The notes below the pieces were generated by a model. The model did no database searches. It was not told the DNA's origin and was given only the letters and a program-made list of their open reading frames with translations. This document shows positions 16,497-24,058 of a stretch of DNA of 46,758 bases, one piece after another. The DNA lies in the NCBI GenBank assembly GCA_011050075.1, contig DRGK01000003.1, forward strand, positions 1 through 46,758. The letters are read 5' to 3'. This stretch comes from Candidatus Jorgensenbacteria bacterium. Lineage in GTDB: Bacteria > Patescibacteriota > Minisyncoccia > UBA6257 > GWB1-50-10. The translations under genes and the position numbers were made by a program. Numbering within the stretch: position 1 is the first letter of the stretch; each line of letters begins with the position of its first letter.

Positions 16497-16574
16497 TTAA
16501 GTGTTTGTGTTTGTTGTCATGTGAAGTCATACAAGTATCTATTGCTACCAAAACTGGATAAATTGACTGTTGCG

Positions 16575-16603
16575 AAGGATACCCCAATAGGGTATCCTTT
16601 TTG
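16575..16603 (+). terminator. Intrinsic terminator after metG/tRNA-Gly
   Basis: AAGGATACCC (16575-16584), loop CAATA, GGGTATCCTT (16590-16599), then T-rich sequence: a 10-bp perfect stem with a U tract. The stretch between tRNA and terminator otherwise holds only the broken tRNA copy. Confidence 0.85.
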
Positions 16604-16752
16604 TATGATAAAAAAGATAGTGAGTTGAGTATAAGAAACTGTGGGTCGATAAGAAATCAAAAAACTTTTTTAAAAAAATTCTACAAAAGAAAATAAAAAA
16701 AGCTCTAATTGGAAAAAAGAGGAGAAAAATTAAAAAGGCTTCTCCTTTAGTA

Positions 16753-17748
16753 TTGTCCAAACTATTAGAAAATCCGGTAATTTCGCCGGACATAAAAAAT
16801 GACTGGGAGTCCTGGCAAACTTTTAATCCAGGAGCTATTTTACTTGAAGATAAAGTTCATTTTATCTATCGAGCTATTGGAGAAGAGGGTATTTCGCGAT
16901 TAGGATATGCTGTTTCGGATGATGGATTTAAAATTGATGAGCGGTTATCTTATTCTGTGTATGAACATCACATTGCGCACCCGTCATTTAACTACTATTC
17001 TTTTGCTTCAGGAGGGAGTTATGGAGGAAGTGAAGATCCGCGTGTAGTTCGGGTAGGTGAAGAAGATGTTCTTTATATGATCTATACCGCCTGTGATGAG
17101 GGATTAAGAGTAGCATTAACCTCAATAAAAATTAAAGATTTCTTGGAGAAGAAATGGAAATGGAAGCCCGTGACATTAATTTCGCCACCGGGTGAAGTTC
17201 ATAAAAATTGGGTCATTTTTCCAGAAAAGATACGTGGTCAGTATGTTATTCTTCATAGTATCACACCCAAAGTAACCGTATCTTATGTTGATAATTTAGA
17301 GTTTGGTGATGGTGAGTATATTAGTAGCTTTCATGATTCACAAACACGGAAGAGTTGCTGGGACACCTGGGTAAGAGGTGTGGGGCCTCCACCTATCAAA
17401 ACGGAGAAAGGTTGGCTGTTATTTTATCATGCCATTGATAAGCGTGATCCCGGAAAATATAAAGTTGGCGCGATGCTTCTGGATATTAACGATCCAACCA
17501 AAGTACTACACAGATCGAAAGAACCCATTTTAGAACCGAAAGAGCAGTATGAAAACAATGGTTTTAAAGCAGGTATTGTGTATGCTTCGGGAGCAGTAGT
17601 AAAAGACGGGAAGATATTTGTCTATTATGGGAGTGCCGACAATTTTGTTTCTGTGGCTTATGCTGATTTGAAAAAATTTCTGGACGCACTGGAGAAAGAA
17701 ATTAAACCAGAACTTAAACGAAAGGTTATAAAAAAGAAAGTTAAATGA
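16753..17748 (+). CDS. GH130-family glycoside phosphorylase/hydrolase
   Basis: A 331-residue five-bladed beta-propeller enzyme of the GH130 type. The family includes beta-mannoside phosphorylases that split beta-1,2 or beta-1,4 mannosides with phosphate. Typical stretches: TFNPGAILLEDKVHFIYRAI, GYAVSDDGFKI, GGSEDPRVV (the conserved Asp is the usual catalytic acid), WVIFPEKIRGQYVILHS, GPPPIKTEKGWLLFYHA and VYASGAVV...VYYGSADN. The TTG at 16753 is the only common start codon in the open frame; the frame is open back to 16654 and encodes a Lys-rich stretch (KKRRKIKKAS), so the true N-terminus is uncertain. There is no signal peptide. It overlaps the next GH130 gene by 4 bp, so the two are translated together. 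Confidence 0.85.
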   Translation: MSKLLENPVISPDIKNDWESWQTFNPGAILLEDKVHFIYRAIGEEGISRLGYAVSDDGFKIDERLSYSVYEHHIAHPSFNYYSFASGGSYGGSEDPRVVRVGEEDVLYMIYTACDEGLRVALTSIKIKDFLEKKWKWKPVTLISPPGEVHKNWVIFPEKIRGQYVILHSITPKVTVSYVDNLEFGDGEYISSFHDSQTRKSCWDTWVRGVGPPPIKTEKGWLLFYHAIDKRDPGKYKVGAMLLDINDPTKVLHRSKEPILEPKEQYENNGFKAGIVYASGAVVKDGKIFVYYGSADNFVSVAYADLKKFLDALEKEIKPELKRKVIKKKVK

Positions 17749-19664
17749 TAATTAAAAGATCAAACGACAATCCGATATTAAAACCAAACAGAGAGCAGTC
17801 ATGGGAAGCAGAGGCGGTTTTTAATGGGTGTCCGGTCAAAAAAGGCAATCGTATATATCTTCTTTATCGGGCATTATCTTTACCTCACTACCACACTTCT
17901 GCACAAACAAAGATGATGATTTCTGATATTGGTATTGCAGATAGTAAAGATGGAGTTCATTTTGAAAACAGGAAACGATTTATTGTTCCGGAACATTCTT
18001 GGGAAAGGTTCGGCTGTGAAGATCCAAGAGTGACCCACCTGAATGGTACATACTACATTTTTTATACGGCGCTTTCCGAGTATCCTTTTACGGCTGATGG
18101 AATTAAAGTTGGATTGGCAGTAAGCAAAAATTTAAAGAAAGTTGATGAAAAGCATCTCGTTACTCCTTTTAATGCCAAAGGAATGGCTCTTTTCCCGGAG
18201 AAAATAAACGGGAAAATGTGGGCGATACTTACGGTTCATACCGATAAACCTCCGGCAAAAATATGCCTAACTTCTTTTGATAAAGAAGAAGATATGTGGT
18301 CTGAACGTTATTGGAAGAAATGGTATAAAAATTTTGAGAAACATTCTTTACCGCTGGCACGCAATCCCGAGGATCATGTTGAGGTTGGTGCCCCGCCTAT
18401 AAAAACAAAATATGGCTGGCTCCTCATTTATTCTTATATTAGGGGTTACTTTTCTCCACGGAGACTTTTCACTGCAGAGGCGGTACTTCTTGATTTAAAG
18501 AACCCTTCTAAGATTATTGCCAGAACCGAGGCGCCGATTTTAATCCCTGAGGAATATTACGAGAGAATTGGTCTTGTACCGAATATGATTTTTCCATCGG
18601 GCGTATTAATTGAAGGGGATTGCCTCAGCCTCTATTATGGCGCTGCTGATACTACGTGCTGCTTGGCCACCATTGAACTTTCTTCGCTATTGGGTCAGAT
18701 ACTAGAGAGAGGTAAGAATTCTGCAAAACTTAAACGTGCCAAAGAGAATCCTATTATTACTCCAGAAAAAAAACATGCTTGGGAAAGCAAAGCTACGTTC
18801 AATCCGGGAGCACTATACCTTAAAGATAAGGTTCATCTTGTGTATCGTGCAATGTCCGAAAACAATACTTCAGTATTTGGTTACGCGACAAGTCAAGATG
18901 GAATTCATATTGACTATCGTCTGTCACAGCCAATCTATACTCCCCGCGAATCATTTGAGCAAAAACTTCAACCCGGGGGAAACTCAGGCTGCGAGGATCC
19001 GCGACTGACTAAAATCGGAAACAAAATCTATATGTGCTATACAGCCTTTGATGGCAAACACCCTCCCCGTGTAGCCTTAACATGGATACGTTCTAATGAT
19101 TTTTTAAATCAGCAATGGCATTGGTCAAAGCCGGTTCTCATTTCGCCCCCGGACCTGGATGATAAGGACGCGTTCATTTTTCCGGAAAAATTTAATGGAA
19201 AGTATGTGATTATACACCGAAGCGGAGATGACATTGATCTTGCTTTTAGTTCAACCTTGAATTTTAAGGGTGATACGTGGCTTGAAGAATACCGCTGGAT
19301 AATACCAAGAAAGGGATGGTGGGACAGTAAAAAAGTGGGAGCTGCCGCTCCGCCTATTAAAACTAAAGAGGGATGGGTTTTTCTTTATCACGGTGTTTCT
19401 GATAAAGGAGTTTATCGGGTGGGAGCGGTGCTTTTGAGTCTGAAAAATCCCGTTAAGATAATCGGACGTACCGATAACCCTATTTTTGAACCTGAAACTT
19501 CTTATGAGAAAGAGGGGCAAGTACCGAATGTTGTTTTTCCGTGCGGTATGGTGCTTTTGGAAGAAACCTTATTTGTATACTACGGGGGAGCTGATCAGGT
19601 AGTAGGAGTTGCTACTATTGAGATGAAAAAACTTTTGAAGGTTCTTAAGCAATGCAAGTGCTGA
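17745..19664 (+). CDS. Tandem GH130-domain protein (two propellers in one chain)
   Basis: A 639-residue protein with two GH130-like domains. Domain 1 (about 1-318): FNGCPVKKGNRIYLLYRAL, GCEDPRVTHLNG, ALFPEKINGKMWAI, GAPPIKTKYGWLLIY, FPSGVLIEGDCLSLYYGAAD. Domain 2 (about 325-639): TFNPGALYLKDKVHLVYRAM, GCEDPRLTKIGNKIYMCYTAF, FIFPEKFNGKYVIIH, AAPPIKTKEGWVFLYHG, FPCGMVL...YYGGAD. Both keep the EDPR motif, so both may be active. With the upstream gene this makes three GH130 units in a row, probably from duplication and fusion. Substrate is unknown; mannoside or mannan-type sugar of host or own glycans is the family-based guess. A terminator follows the stop. Confidence 0.85.
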   Translation: MIIKRSNDNPILKPNREQSWEAEAVFNGCPVKKGNRIYLLYRALSLPHYHTSAQTKMMISDIGIADSKDGVHFENRKRFIVPEHSWERFGCEDPRVTHLNGTYYIFYTALSEYPFTADGIKVGLAVSKNLKKVDEKHLVTPFNAKGMALFPEKINGKMWAILTVHTDKPPAKICLTSFDKEEDMWSERYWKKWYKNFEKHSLPLARNPEDHVEVGAPPIKTKYGWLLIYSYIRGYFSPRRLFTAEAVLLDLKNPSKIIARTEAPILIPEEYYERIGLVPNMIFPSGVLIEGDCLSLYYGAADTTCCLATIELSSLLGQILERGKNSAKLKRAKENPIITPEKKHAWESKATFNPGALYLKDKVHLVYRAMSENNTSVFGYATSQDGIHIDYRLSQPIYTPRESFEQKLQPGGNSGCEDPRLTKIGNKIYMCYTAFDGKHPPRVALTWIRSNDFLNQQWHWSKPVLISPPDLDDKDAFIFPEKFNGKYVIIHRSGDDIDLAFSSTLNFKGDTWLEEYRWIIPRKGWWDSKKVGAAAPPIKTKEGWVFLYHGVSDKGVYRVGAVLLSLKNPVKIIGRTDNPIFEPETSYEKEGQVPNVVFPCGMVLLEETLFVYYGGADQVVGVATIEMKKLLKVLKQCKC

Positions 19665-19676
19665 AAACATTGTAAA

Positions 19677-19703
19677 AAAATAGGCGAAATCGCCTATTTT
19701 TTT
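19677..19703. terminator. Terminator after the GH130 genes
   Basis: ATAGGCGA (19680-19687) and TCGCCTAT (19690-19697) form a perfect 8-bp stem with AA in the loop, followed by seven T. A-run and T-run on the two sides allow use in both directions. Confidence 0.8.
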
Positions 19704-19748
19704 CTTGGAGAGTGTTTTCAAGCATTGAGTGCAGATGAGTGCTCGTTT
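19697..19748 (-). pseudogene. Relic of the rpmB 3' end
   Basis: On the minus strand this encodes KRALICTQCLKTLSKKK, identical in protein sequence to the C-terminus of bL28 encoded at 21510-21701. The DNA differs between the two copies at several third (and one first) codon positions, all synonymous (for example ACT CAA TGC TTG here against ACG CAG TGT CTA). It has no start and no stop of its own. purH lies between relic and complete gene. Confidence 0.8.
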
Positions 19749-19760
19749 ATCCCATGAAAT

Positions 19761-19788
19761 TTGAAAAATAAAGAAAATGCGGTATAAA
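19761..19788 (+). promoter_or_regulatory. Candidate purH promoter
   Basis: TTGAAA at 19761-19766, a 16-bp spacer and TATAAA at 19783-19788. Start would be near 19795, giving a leader of about 30 nt that holds AGGAGG (19816-19821). Confidence 0.5.
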
Positions 19789-19826
19789 GAAGCCAGAACT
19801 TAAACAATAAAACACAGGAGGTGTGT

Positions 19827-21437
19827 ATGGAAAAGAATAAAAAGAATGCAATACTCTCGGTCTTTGATAAGACTGGTATTGTTGAATTCGCGCAGGAATT
19901 GGTGAGTCTTGACTGGAAGATATTTTCTTCAAGCGGTACTGCACGAGTGCTTCATGAAGGGGGAATTCCGGTGACAGATGTTTCTAAAATTACCGGACTC
20001 GCACCAATTCTTGATCATCGTGTTGCAACGCTGGCTCCGCAGATACACGGTGGTCTACTTGCTATGGAGAAACATTTGCAAGAGCTCAAGAAGCTGGGCT
20101 ATCCATGGATTGATCTTGTTTGCGTGGATCTCTACCCGCTTAAGGAAGAAATTTGTCGGCCCGGTGCAACACTGGAATCAGTCCTTGAAAAGACCGATAT
20201 TGGCGGCCCAACACTCCTTAGGTCGGGTGCGAAAGGTCGGCGTATTGTTGTGATAGGATCCAGTGATCGCGAGCGTGTTATAGAGTGGCTTAAAAATGGT
20301 GAGCCGAATGCGGAGGAATTCAGGAATGCATTAGCGGCTAAGGCAGAAGCAATTGCCGCTGATTATTCTCTGGAATCGGCGCGTTTCCGTGGAAATGGTA
20401 ACTATGACGGTATAATTGGTCATAGGGTGGTGTCTTGCAAATACGGAGAGAATCCTTGGCAGACACCAGCCGCATTGTTCGCACAAGAAACGAATGATAG
20501 TCTCGCACTTCAAAACTTCAAATTGGTAGAAGGAAGTGATCCGAGCTACATAAACTGGTGTGACATTGACCGGCTACTTCAAACTATCACTCATATCGCT
20601 GCGGTATTTGAACAAAATCACAATAACATCCCGTTCATTGCTGTAGGAGCCAAACATGGGAATGCATGCGGTGCTTCAGTTGCTACAGATGCGGGTGATG
20701 CGCTTCGTGGCATGATTGATGGTGATCCCTTGGCGTTATTTGGTGGGTTGGTGATGACGAATTTTCCAATCAGTGGGCAAGAAGCGAAGCTTCTACGAGA
20801 ATGGAACACATCGGATGGAACAAAACGAATTCTTGATGGTGTTCTTGCTCCGTCGTTCAGTAAAGAAGCAAGACTGAACCTAAGCAGAAAAGGTGGTAAG
20901 TGCCGCCTACTGGAGAACTCAGCCCTTGAAAACCTTGGTATGGATTCACTGGACGTTGCACCGCGATTTCGTTATGTGCGCGGTGGATTTCTCCGTCAAC
21001 CAAACTACACTTATGTGCTTGATCTCAAAGATCCTGATCTTGAGATTGTTGGACATACGTGTTCAGAATCTCAAAAGACTGATTTACTTCTCGCTTGTGC
21101 AGTTGGTAGCACAAGTAATTCTAATACGATTACGCTCGTGAAGAACGGAGCGGTAATAGGGAACGGAGTCGGTCAAAAAGATCGTGTCGGTGCGGCAACA
21201 CTCGCTATAGCTGGTGCTAAGCGAAGCGGGCATGACATCAGAGGTGCAGTCGCTTACTCAGATAGTTTCTTTCCATTCCCGGACGGACCACAGATTCTCA
21301 TTGAGGCCGGAGTGCAAGTCATTTTTACTTCAAAGGGATCCGTGAAAGACGAAGCTACTCGAGAAGTTTGTAGGGAAGCAGAGATATCTTTGTATTTCCT
21401 TCCAGACTCAAGGTGTCGAGGTTTTTTCGGACACTAA
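19827..21437 (+). CDS. purH: Bifunctional AICAR formyltransferase / IMP cyclohydrolase
   Basis: A 536-residue enzyme for the last two steps of IMP synthesis (AICAR plus 10-formyl-THF to FAICAR, then closure to IMP). The start chosen is ATG 19827, 5 nt after a perfect AGGAGG; the GTG at 19821 overlaps that site. N-terminal cyclohydrolase domain: AILSVFDKTGIVEFA, SSGTARVL, RVATLAPQIHGGL, DLYPL, DIGGPTLLRSGAK. The transformylase domain follows: KYGENPWQ, AKHGNACGAS (Lys-His catalytic pair), LFGGLV, SNSNTITLVKNGAVIGNG, GQKDRVGAA, DSFFPFPDG and GSVKDEA. It appears intact. Most CPR genomes lack de novo purine synthesis, and no other pur gene is in the window. The gene sits between a relic and a full copy of rpmB, and its ribosome site is unlike that of most neighbours, which suggests gene acquisition. 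Confidence 0.94.
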   Translation: MEKNKKNAILSVFDKTGIVEFAQELVSLDWKIFSSSGTARVLHEGGIPVTDVSKITGLAPILDHRVATLAPQIHGGLLAMEKHLQELKKLGYPWIDLVCVDLYPLKEEICRPGATLESVLEKTDIGGPTLLRSGAKGRRIVVIGSSDRERVIEWLKNGEPNAEEFRNALAAKAEAIAADYSLESARFRGNGNYDGIIGHRVVSCKYGENPWQTPAALFAQETNDSLALQNFKLVEGSDPSYINWCDIDRLLQTITHIAAVFEQNHNNIPFIAVGAKHGNACGASVATDAGDALRGMIDGDPLALFGGLVMTNFPISGQEAKLLREWNTSDGTKRILDGVLAPSFSKEARLNLSRKGGKCRLLENSALENLGMDSLDVAPRFRYVRGGFLRQPNYTYVLDLKDPDLEIVGHTCSESQKTDLLLACAVGSTSNSNTITLVKNGAVIGNGVGQKDRVGAATLAIAGAKRSGHDIRGAVAYSDSFFPFPDGPQILIEAGVQVIFTSKGSVKDEATREVCREAEISLYFLPDSRCRGFFGH

Positions 21438-21455
21438 CGTTAGCTAACTATCCTT

Positions 21456-21491
21456 AGGCACTGTTGGTTGAATACCAACAGTGCCTTTTTT
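21456..21491 (+). terminator. purH terminator
   Basis: AGGCACTGTTGG pairs with CCAACAGTGCCT around TTGAATA, followed by a T-run: a 12-bp perfect stem with a U tract. It also lies just past the rpmB stop on the other strand. Confidence 0.88.
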
Positions 21492-21509
21492 ATATTAAAA
21501 ATACGGGTG

Positions 21510-21701
21510 TTACTTTTTTTTCTTGGAGAGTGTTTTTAGACACTGCGTGCAGATGAGTGCTCGTTTGCCCGAAGGAAGAATTGTTCTTTGCAGGTTTGCC
21601 TTGCGTTTGTAGTGCTTGTTCACAGGGTTGTAATGTCCACGCAATAGTTTGCGTTTGCCGCCCATCGTATGTGATTTTTCACAGAGTTCGCATTTGCGCA
21701 T
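21510..21701 (-). CDS. rpmB: 50S ribosomal protein bL28
   Basis: A 63-residue protein of the large ribosomal subunit. It starts MRKCELCEKSHTMGGKRK and contains HYNPVNKHYKRKANLQ, matching the L28 core, then ICTQCLKTLSKKKK. Two CxxC pairs (4-7 and about 51-54) show the zinc-binding form. Length is normal. The gene's last 17-18 codons are duplicated at 19697-19748, left of purH. Confidence 0.92.
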   Translation of the reverse strand: MRKCELCEKSHTMGGKRKLLRGHYNPVNKHYKRKANLQRTILPSGKRALICTQCLKTLSKKKK

Positions 21702-21742
21702 AGTTCGTACAGCGTACTTATATTATTGTGCTCCGTCAATAG

Positions 21743-22372
21743 CTACCCAAGTATTGCTTCCTTGTAGGTGCCGTTGGTAAAGTCAAATTCGTAGTATGTG
21801 CCGCCGTCTCCACTGTCAACTTTGAGTACTGCCTCAGTCCGTCCTGAGTCTATTTTAAAGACCACTTCACCCTCAACAGCACTTTGAGGCGGCATAGAGT
21901 CAAACGCACCGCGTACGTGCACCGGTTTTTGGTTTGAACGGGAAGGTTCTACGAGTTCAAAAAAGTTACCGGGATCAAAGGCGCTGTATGAAGTTGCTCT
22001 ATTGGTAAAGGTTTTGATATGTAAGGTAAGGAAACCATCTTTCGCCTTGGATACCTTTTCAACTGAAACGGTCAGTTGCGTGGTTGGAGAAAGAAGCGGG
22101 CTTGATTCTATTTGAAATAGGATCGCAGTGGGAATCACGACACTGCCTTCATATGTCCGGCGTGGTTCAGCGAGCGTCGTTGTGGCTTCATCGGATGCCG
22201 GCGTTACCGTTTCGGGAACGCTAGTTATCCCGCTTGAGAAGATATCAAGATTGAGAGCTACGTTGCGCACCTCATCTTGTATGACTTGAAGCTTACTGAG
22301 CACGAAGAAAAACCCGACGATACATACGAGTATGAGTACGGAAAACATAATCCCCACATTCGTTCGTTTCAT
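21743..22372 (-). CDS. Membrane-anchored hypothetical protein with beta-rich outer domain
   Basis: A 209-residue protein with one N-terminal membrane helix (about 8-28) and a short Lys/Arg-containing start (MKRTN), so the rest probably faces outside. A Thr/Ser/Pro-rich linker (about 50-75) leads to a beta-rich domain of about 130 residues (LTVSVEKV, LTLHIKTFTNRATSY, EGEVVFKID, YYEFDFTNGTY). The order of strands and the late VEGEVVFKI segment resemble the DUF4352/telokin-like group; this is a tentative match. It has a TATAAT box 6 nt upstream of the ATG and is divergent from the protease gene with a 44-bp gap. Confidence 0.7.
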   Translation of the reverse strand: MKRTNVGIMFSVLILVCIVGFFFVLSKLQVIQDEVRNVALNLDIFSSGITSVPETVTPASDEATTTLAEPRRTYEGSVVIPTAILFQIESSPLLSPTTQLTVSVEKVSKAKDGFLTLHIKTFTNRATSYSAFDPGNFFELVEPSRSNQKPVHVRGAFDSMPPQSAVEGEVVFKIDSGRTEAVLKVDSGDGGTYYEFDFTNGTYKEAILG

Positions 22373-22378
22373 ACTGCC

Positions 22379-22384
22379 ATTATA
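22379..22384 (-). promoter_or_regulatory. -10 box for the anchored protein, leaderless type
   Basis: On the minus strand a perfect TATAAT is separated from the ATG (22372) by 6 nt. No good -35 is visible. Confidence 0.55.
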
Positions 22385-22404
22385 TCATCTTTCCACAATA
22401 CGGT

Positions 22405-22410
22405 TATAAT
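22405..22410 (+). promoter_or_regulatory. -10 box for the site-2 protease gene, leaderless type
   Basis: A perfect TATAAT (22405-22410) followed by 6 nt and the ATG at 22417. Together with the minus-strand box it makes a compact divergent promoter pair. Confidence 0.55.
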
Positions 22411-22416
22411 GGGGAC

Positions 22417-23064
22417 ATGGAATTTATTATATTCCAGATTTTAATATTACTATTCTCTATTGTCGTACATGAAGTTGCGCATGGCTTTATGGCGGAACAC
22501 TTAGGAGACCCTACGGCACGTATGGCGGGGAGATTAACTCTCAATCCATTGAAACACATTGATGCGTTTGGGTCTGTGCTATTACCACTCCTACTTATTG
22601 TTACTCGTTCGCCAATTGTGCTTGGTTGGGCAAAGCCGGTCCCGTACAATCCGCATCTACTGACCAAAGATCTGAAGTATGGACCGCTCAAGGTTGCACT
22701 CGCAGGACCGGGAGCAAACATCACTATTGCAGTTCTCTTTGGAATATTACTGCGTTTCACTTACATGTACTCGGTACCATTTACCTTTCTCGTTGGTATT
22801 ATCGTGTTTCTGAATCTTCTGCTCGCGGTATTCAATCTTATGCCGATTCCGCCGCTTGATGGCTCTAAAATTTTGACTGTGCTGCTGCCACGGAAGTATT
22901 CGCTCATGGTACAGCAGATCGGTATGGTCGGTATTATGCTTGTACTACTGTTCGTATTTTATTTTGGTAATGTTATTTTTGGGCTGACTTCAGTTATGTT
23001 TCAGGTTATTGCGGGTGCAGATGCGTTCCATGTGTTTATGATGGTCATGAACAAAGGGATTTGA
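22417..23064 (+). CDS. Site-2 protease family zinc metalloprotease (M50)
   Basis: A 215-residue polytopic membrane protease. The HEVAHG motif (about 18-23) is the HExxH zinc site, and NLMPIPPLDGSKIL (about 138-151) is the second motif that provides the Asp ligand. The GDPTARMAGRLTLNPLKHID stretch (as GDPTARMAG and LTLNPLKHID) is typical for the short bacterial S2P group without a PDZ domain. It cuts membrane-embedded substrates, for example anti-sigma factors; its substrate here is unknown. The str operon promoter overlaps its stop codon. Confidence 0.9.
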   Translation: MEFIIFQILILLFSIVVHEVAHGFMAEHLGDPTARMAGRLTLNPLKHIDAFGSVLLPLLLIVTRSPIVLGWAKPVPYNPHLLTKDLKYGPLKVALAGPGANITIAVLFGILLRFTYMYSVPFTFLVGIIVFLNLLLAVFNLMPIPPLDGSKILTVLLPRKYSLMVQQIGMVGIMLVLLFVFYFGNVIFGLTSVMFQVIAGADAFHVFMMVMNKGI

Positions 23065-23090
23065 CAACCACCTTTATTTATATGTACACT
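23061..23090 (+). promoter_or_regulatory. Promoter of the rpsL-rpsG-fusA operon
   Basis: A perfect TTGACA at 23061-23066 (overlapping the protease stop), an 18-bp spacer and TACACT at 23085-23090. The rpsL ATG is 10 nt further, so the leader is a few nucleotides at most and no Shine-Dalgarno site is present. Confidence 0.7.
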
Positions 23091-23100
23091 CTACAACACT

Positions 23101-23529
23101 ATGCCGACTATTAATCAGTTATTAAAAAAAGGCAGGGAGCGGGCGCCTAAGAAACCAAAGACGCCGGCTTTGGATTACTATTTTAATTCATTACAGAATA
23201 AGCCGGTGAAGTCATCTTCGCCATTCAAGCGTGGTGTGTGCGTAAAAGTGTTTACGACAACTCCTAAGAAACCTAACTCGGCACTCAGGAAAGTTGCTCG
23301 TGTGCGGTTGACTAATGGAATGGAAGTGACTGCATATATTCCGGGCGAAGGTCACAATTTACAGGAGCACTCAATAGTACTTCTACGCGGCGGCAGGGTT
23401 AAGGATTTGCCTGGTGTCCGGTATCACATAGTACGCGGCGTACTTGACACGGGAAGCGTTGAAGGCAGGAATCAGAAGCGGTCAAAGTACGGTACAAAAA
23501 AGAAGAAAGTTAGCGAATCAGCGTCATAG
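23101..23529 (+). CDS. rpsL: 30S ribosomal protein uS12
   Basis: A 142-residue small-subunit protein of the decoding centre. It contains [20 protein letters not shown] and [18 protein letters not shown] (cited in parts), the loops where streptomycin-resistance changes occur in other bacteria; the common sensitive-type Lys residues are present. It starts the str operon with rpsG 3 bp downstream. Confidence 0.97.
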   Translation: MPTINQLLKKGRERAPKKPKTPALDYYFNSLQNKPVKSSSPFKRGVCVKVFTTTPKKPNSALRKVARVRLTNGMEVTAYIPGEGHNLQEHSIVLLRGGRVKDLPGVRYHIVRGVLDTGSVEGRNQKRSKYGTKKKKVSESAS

Positions 23530-23532
23530 TGT

Positions 23533-24006
23533 ATGCGAAAAAGAACGTATTACAAAAAGAAAGAACGTGTTCCGGATCATAAGTATGACCGGATAGATGT
23601 TGGGCTGTTTATTAACTATCTTATGTGGGACGGCAAGCGCACGGTTGCCGAGCACGTATTTTACGGCGCACTTGATGAGATACGGAAGCGCACGAAAGAT
23701 GATGGTGTAGAGACCTTTGAACATGCAATTGAGAATGTAACTCCGCTCCTTGAATTAGTATCACGTCGTGTTGGTGGTGCGAACTACCAGATTCCTCGAG
23801 AGGTTCGTCCGGAACGAAAGTTTTTTCTCGCATCACGTTGGATTATTACGGCAGCGCGCAAAAAGAAAGGGAAGCCTATGTATGAGCGTCTTGCTGATGA
23901 ACTGATAGCAGCATCTAAAAACGAAGGAGAAGCTATTAAAAAGAAACAGGATACGCACCGCATGGCGGAAGCGAACCGCGCTTTTGCAAGCCTCTTGCGG
24001 CGCTAA
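23533..24006 (+). CDS. rpsG: 30S ribosomal protein uS7
   Basis: A 157-residue primary binder of the 16S rRNA 3' domain. Seen: LFINYLMWDGKRTVAEHVFY, PLLELVSRRVGGANYQIPREV and RWIITAARKK, all typical. It follows rpsL by 3 bp and precedes fusA by 52 bp; the usual order rpsL-rpsG-fusA is kept, without tuf. Confidence 0.96.
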   Translation: MRKRTYYKKKERVPDHKYDRIDVGLFINYLMWDGKRTVAEHVFYGALDEIRKRTKDDGVETFEHAIENVTPLLELVSRRVGGANYQIPREVRPERKFFLASRWIITAARKKKGKPMYERLADELIAASKNEGEAIKKKQDTHRMAEANRAFASLLRR

Positions 24007-24058
24007 TCACATTTATCTATTTTTATTAACTAGTTACTAATCACTAGCTGCTTTTCAA

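Noticed and set aside
16259-16628. Short frames containing ACRQAG over the tRNA-Gly region
   Set aside because: They are translations of the tRNA and the 20-bp palindrome, not protein genes.
24030-24055. Imperfect palindrome (ACTAGTTACTAATCACTAG) between rpsG and fusA as a terminator
   Set aside because: The stem is short and there is no T-run; rpsG and fusA are expected to be co-transcribed.
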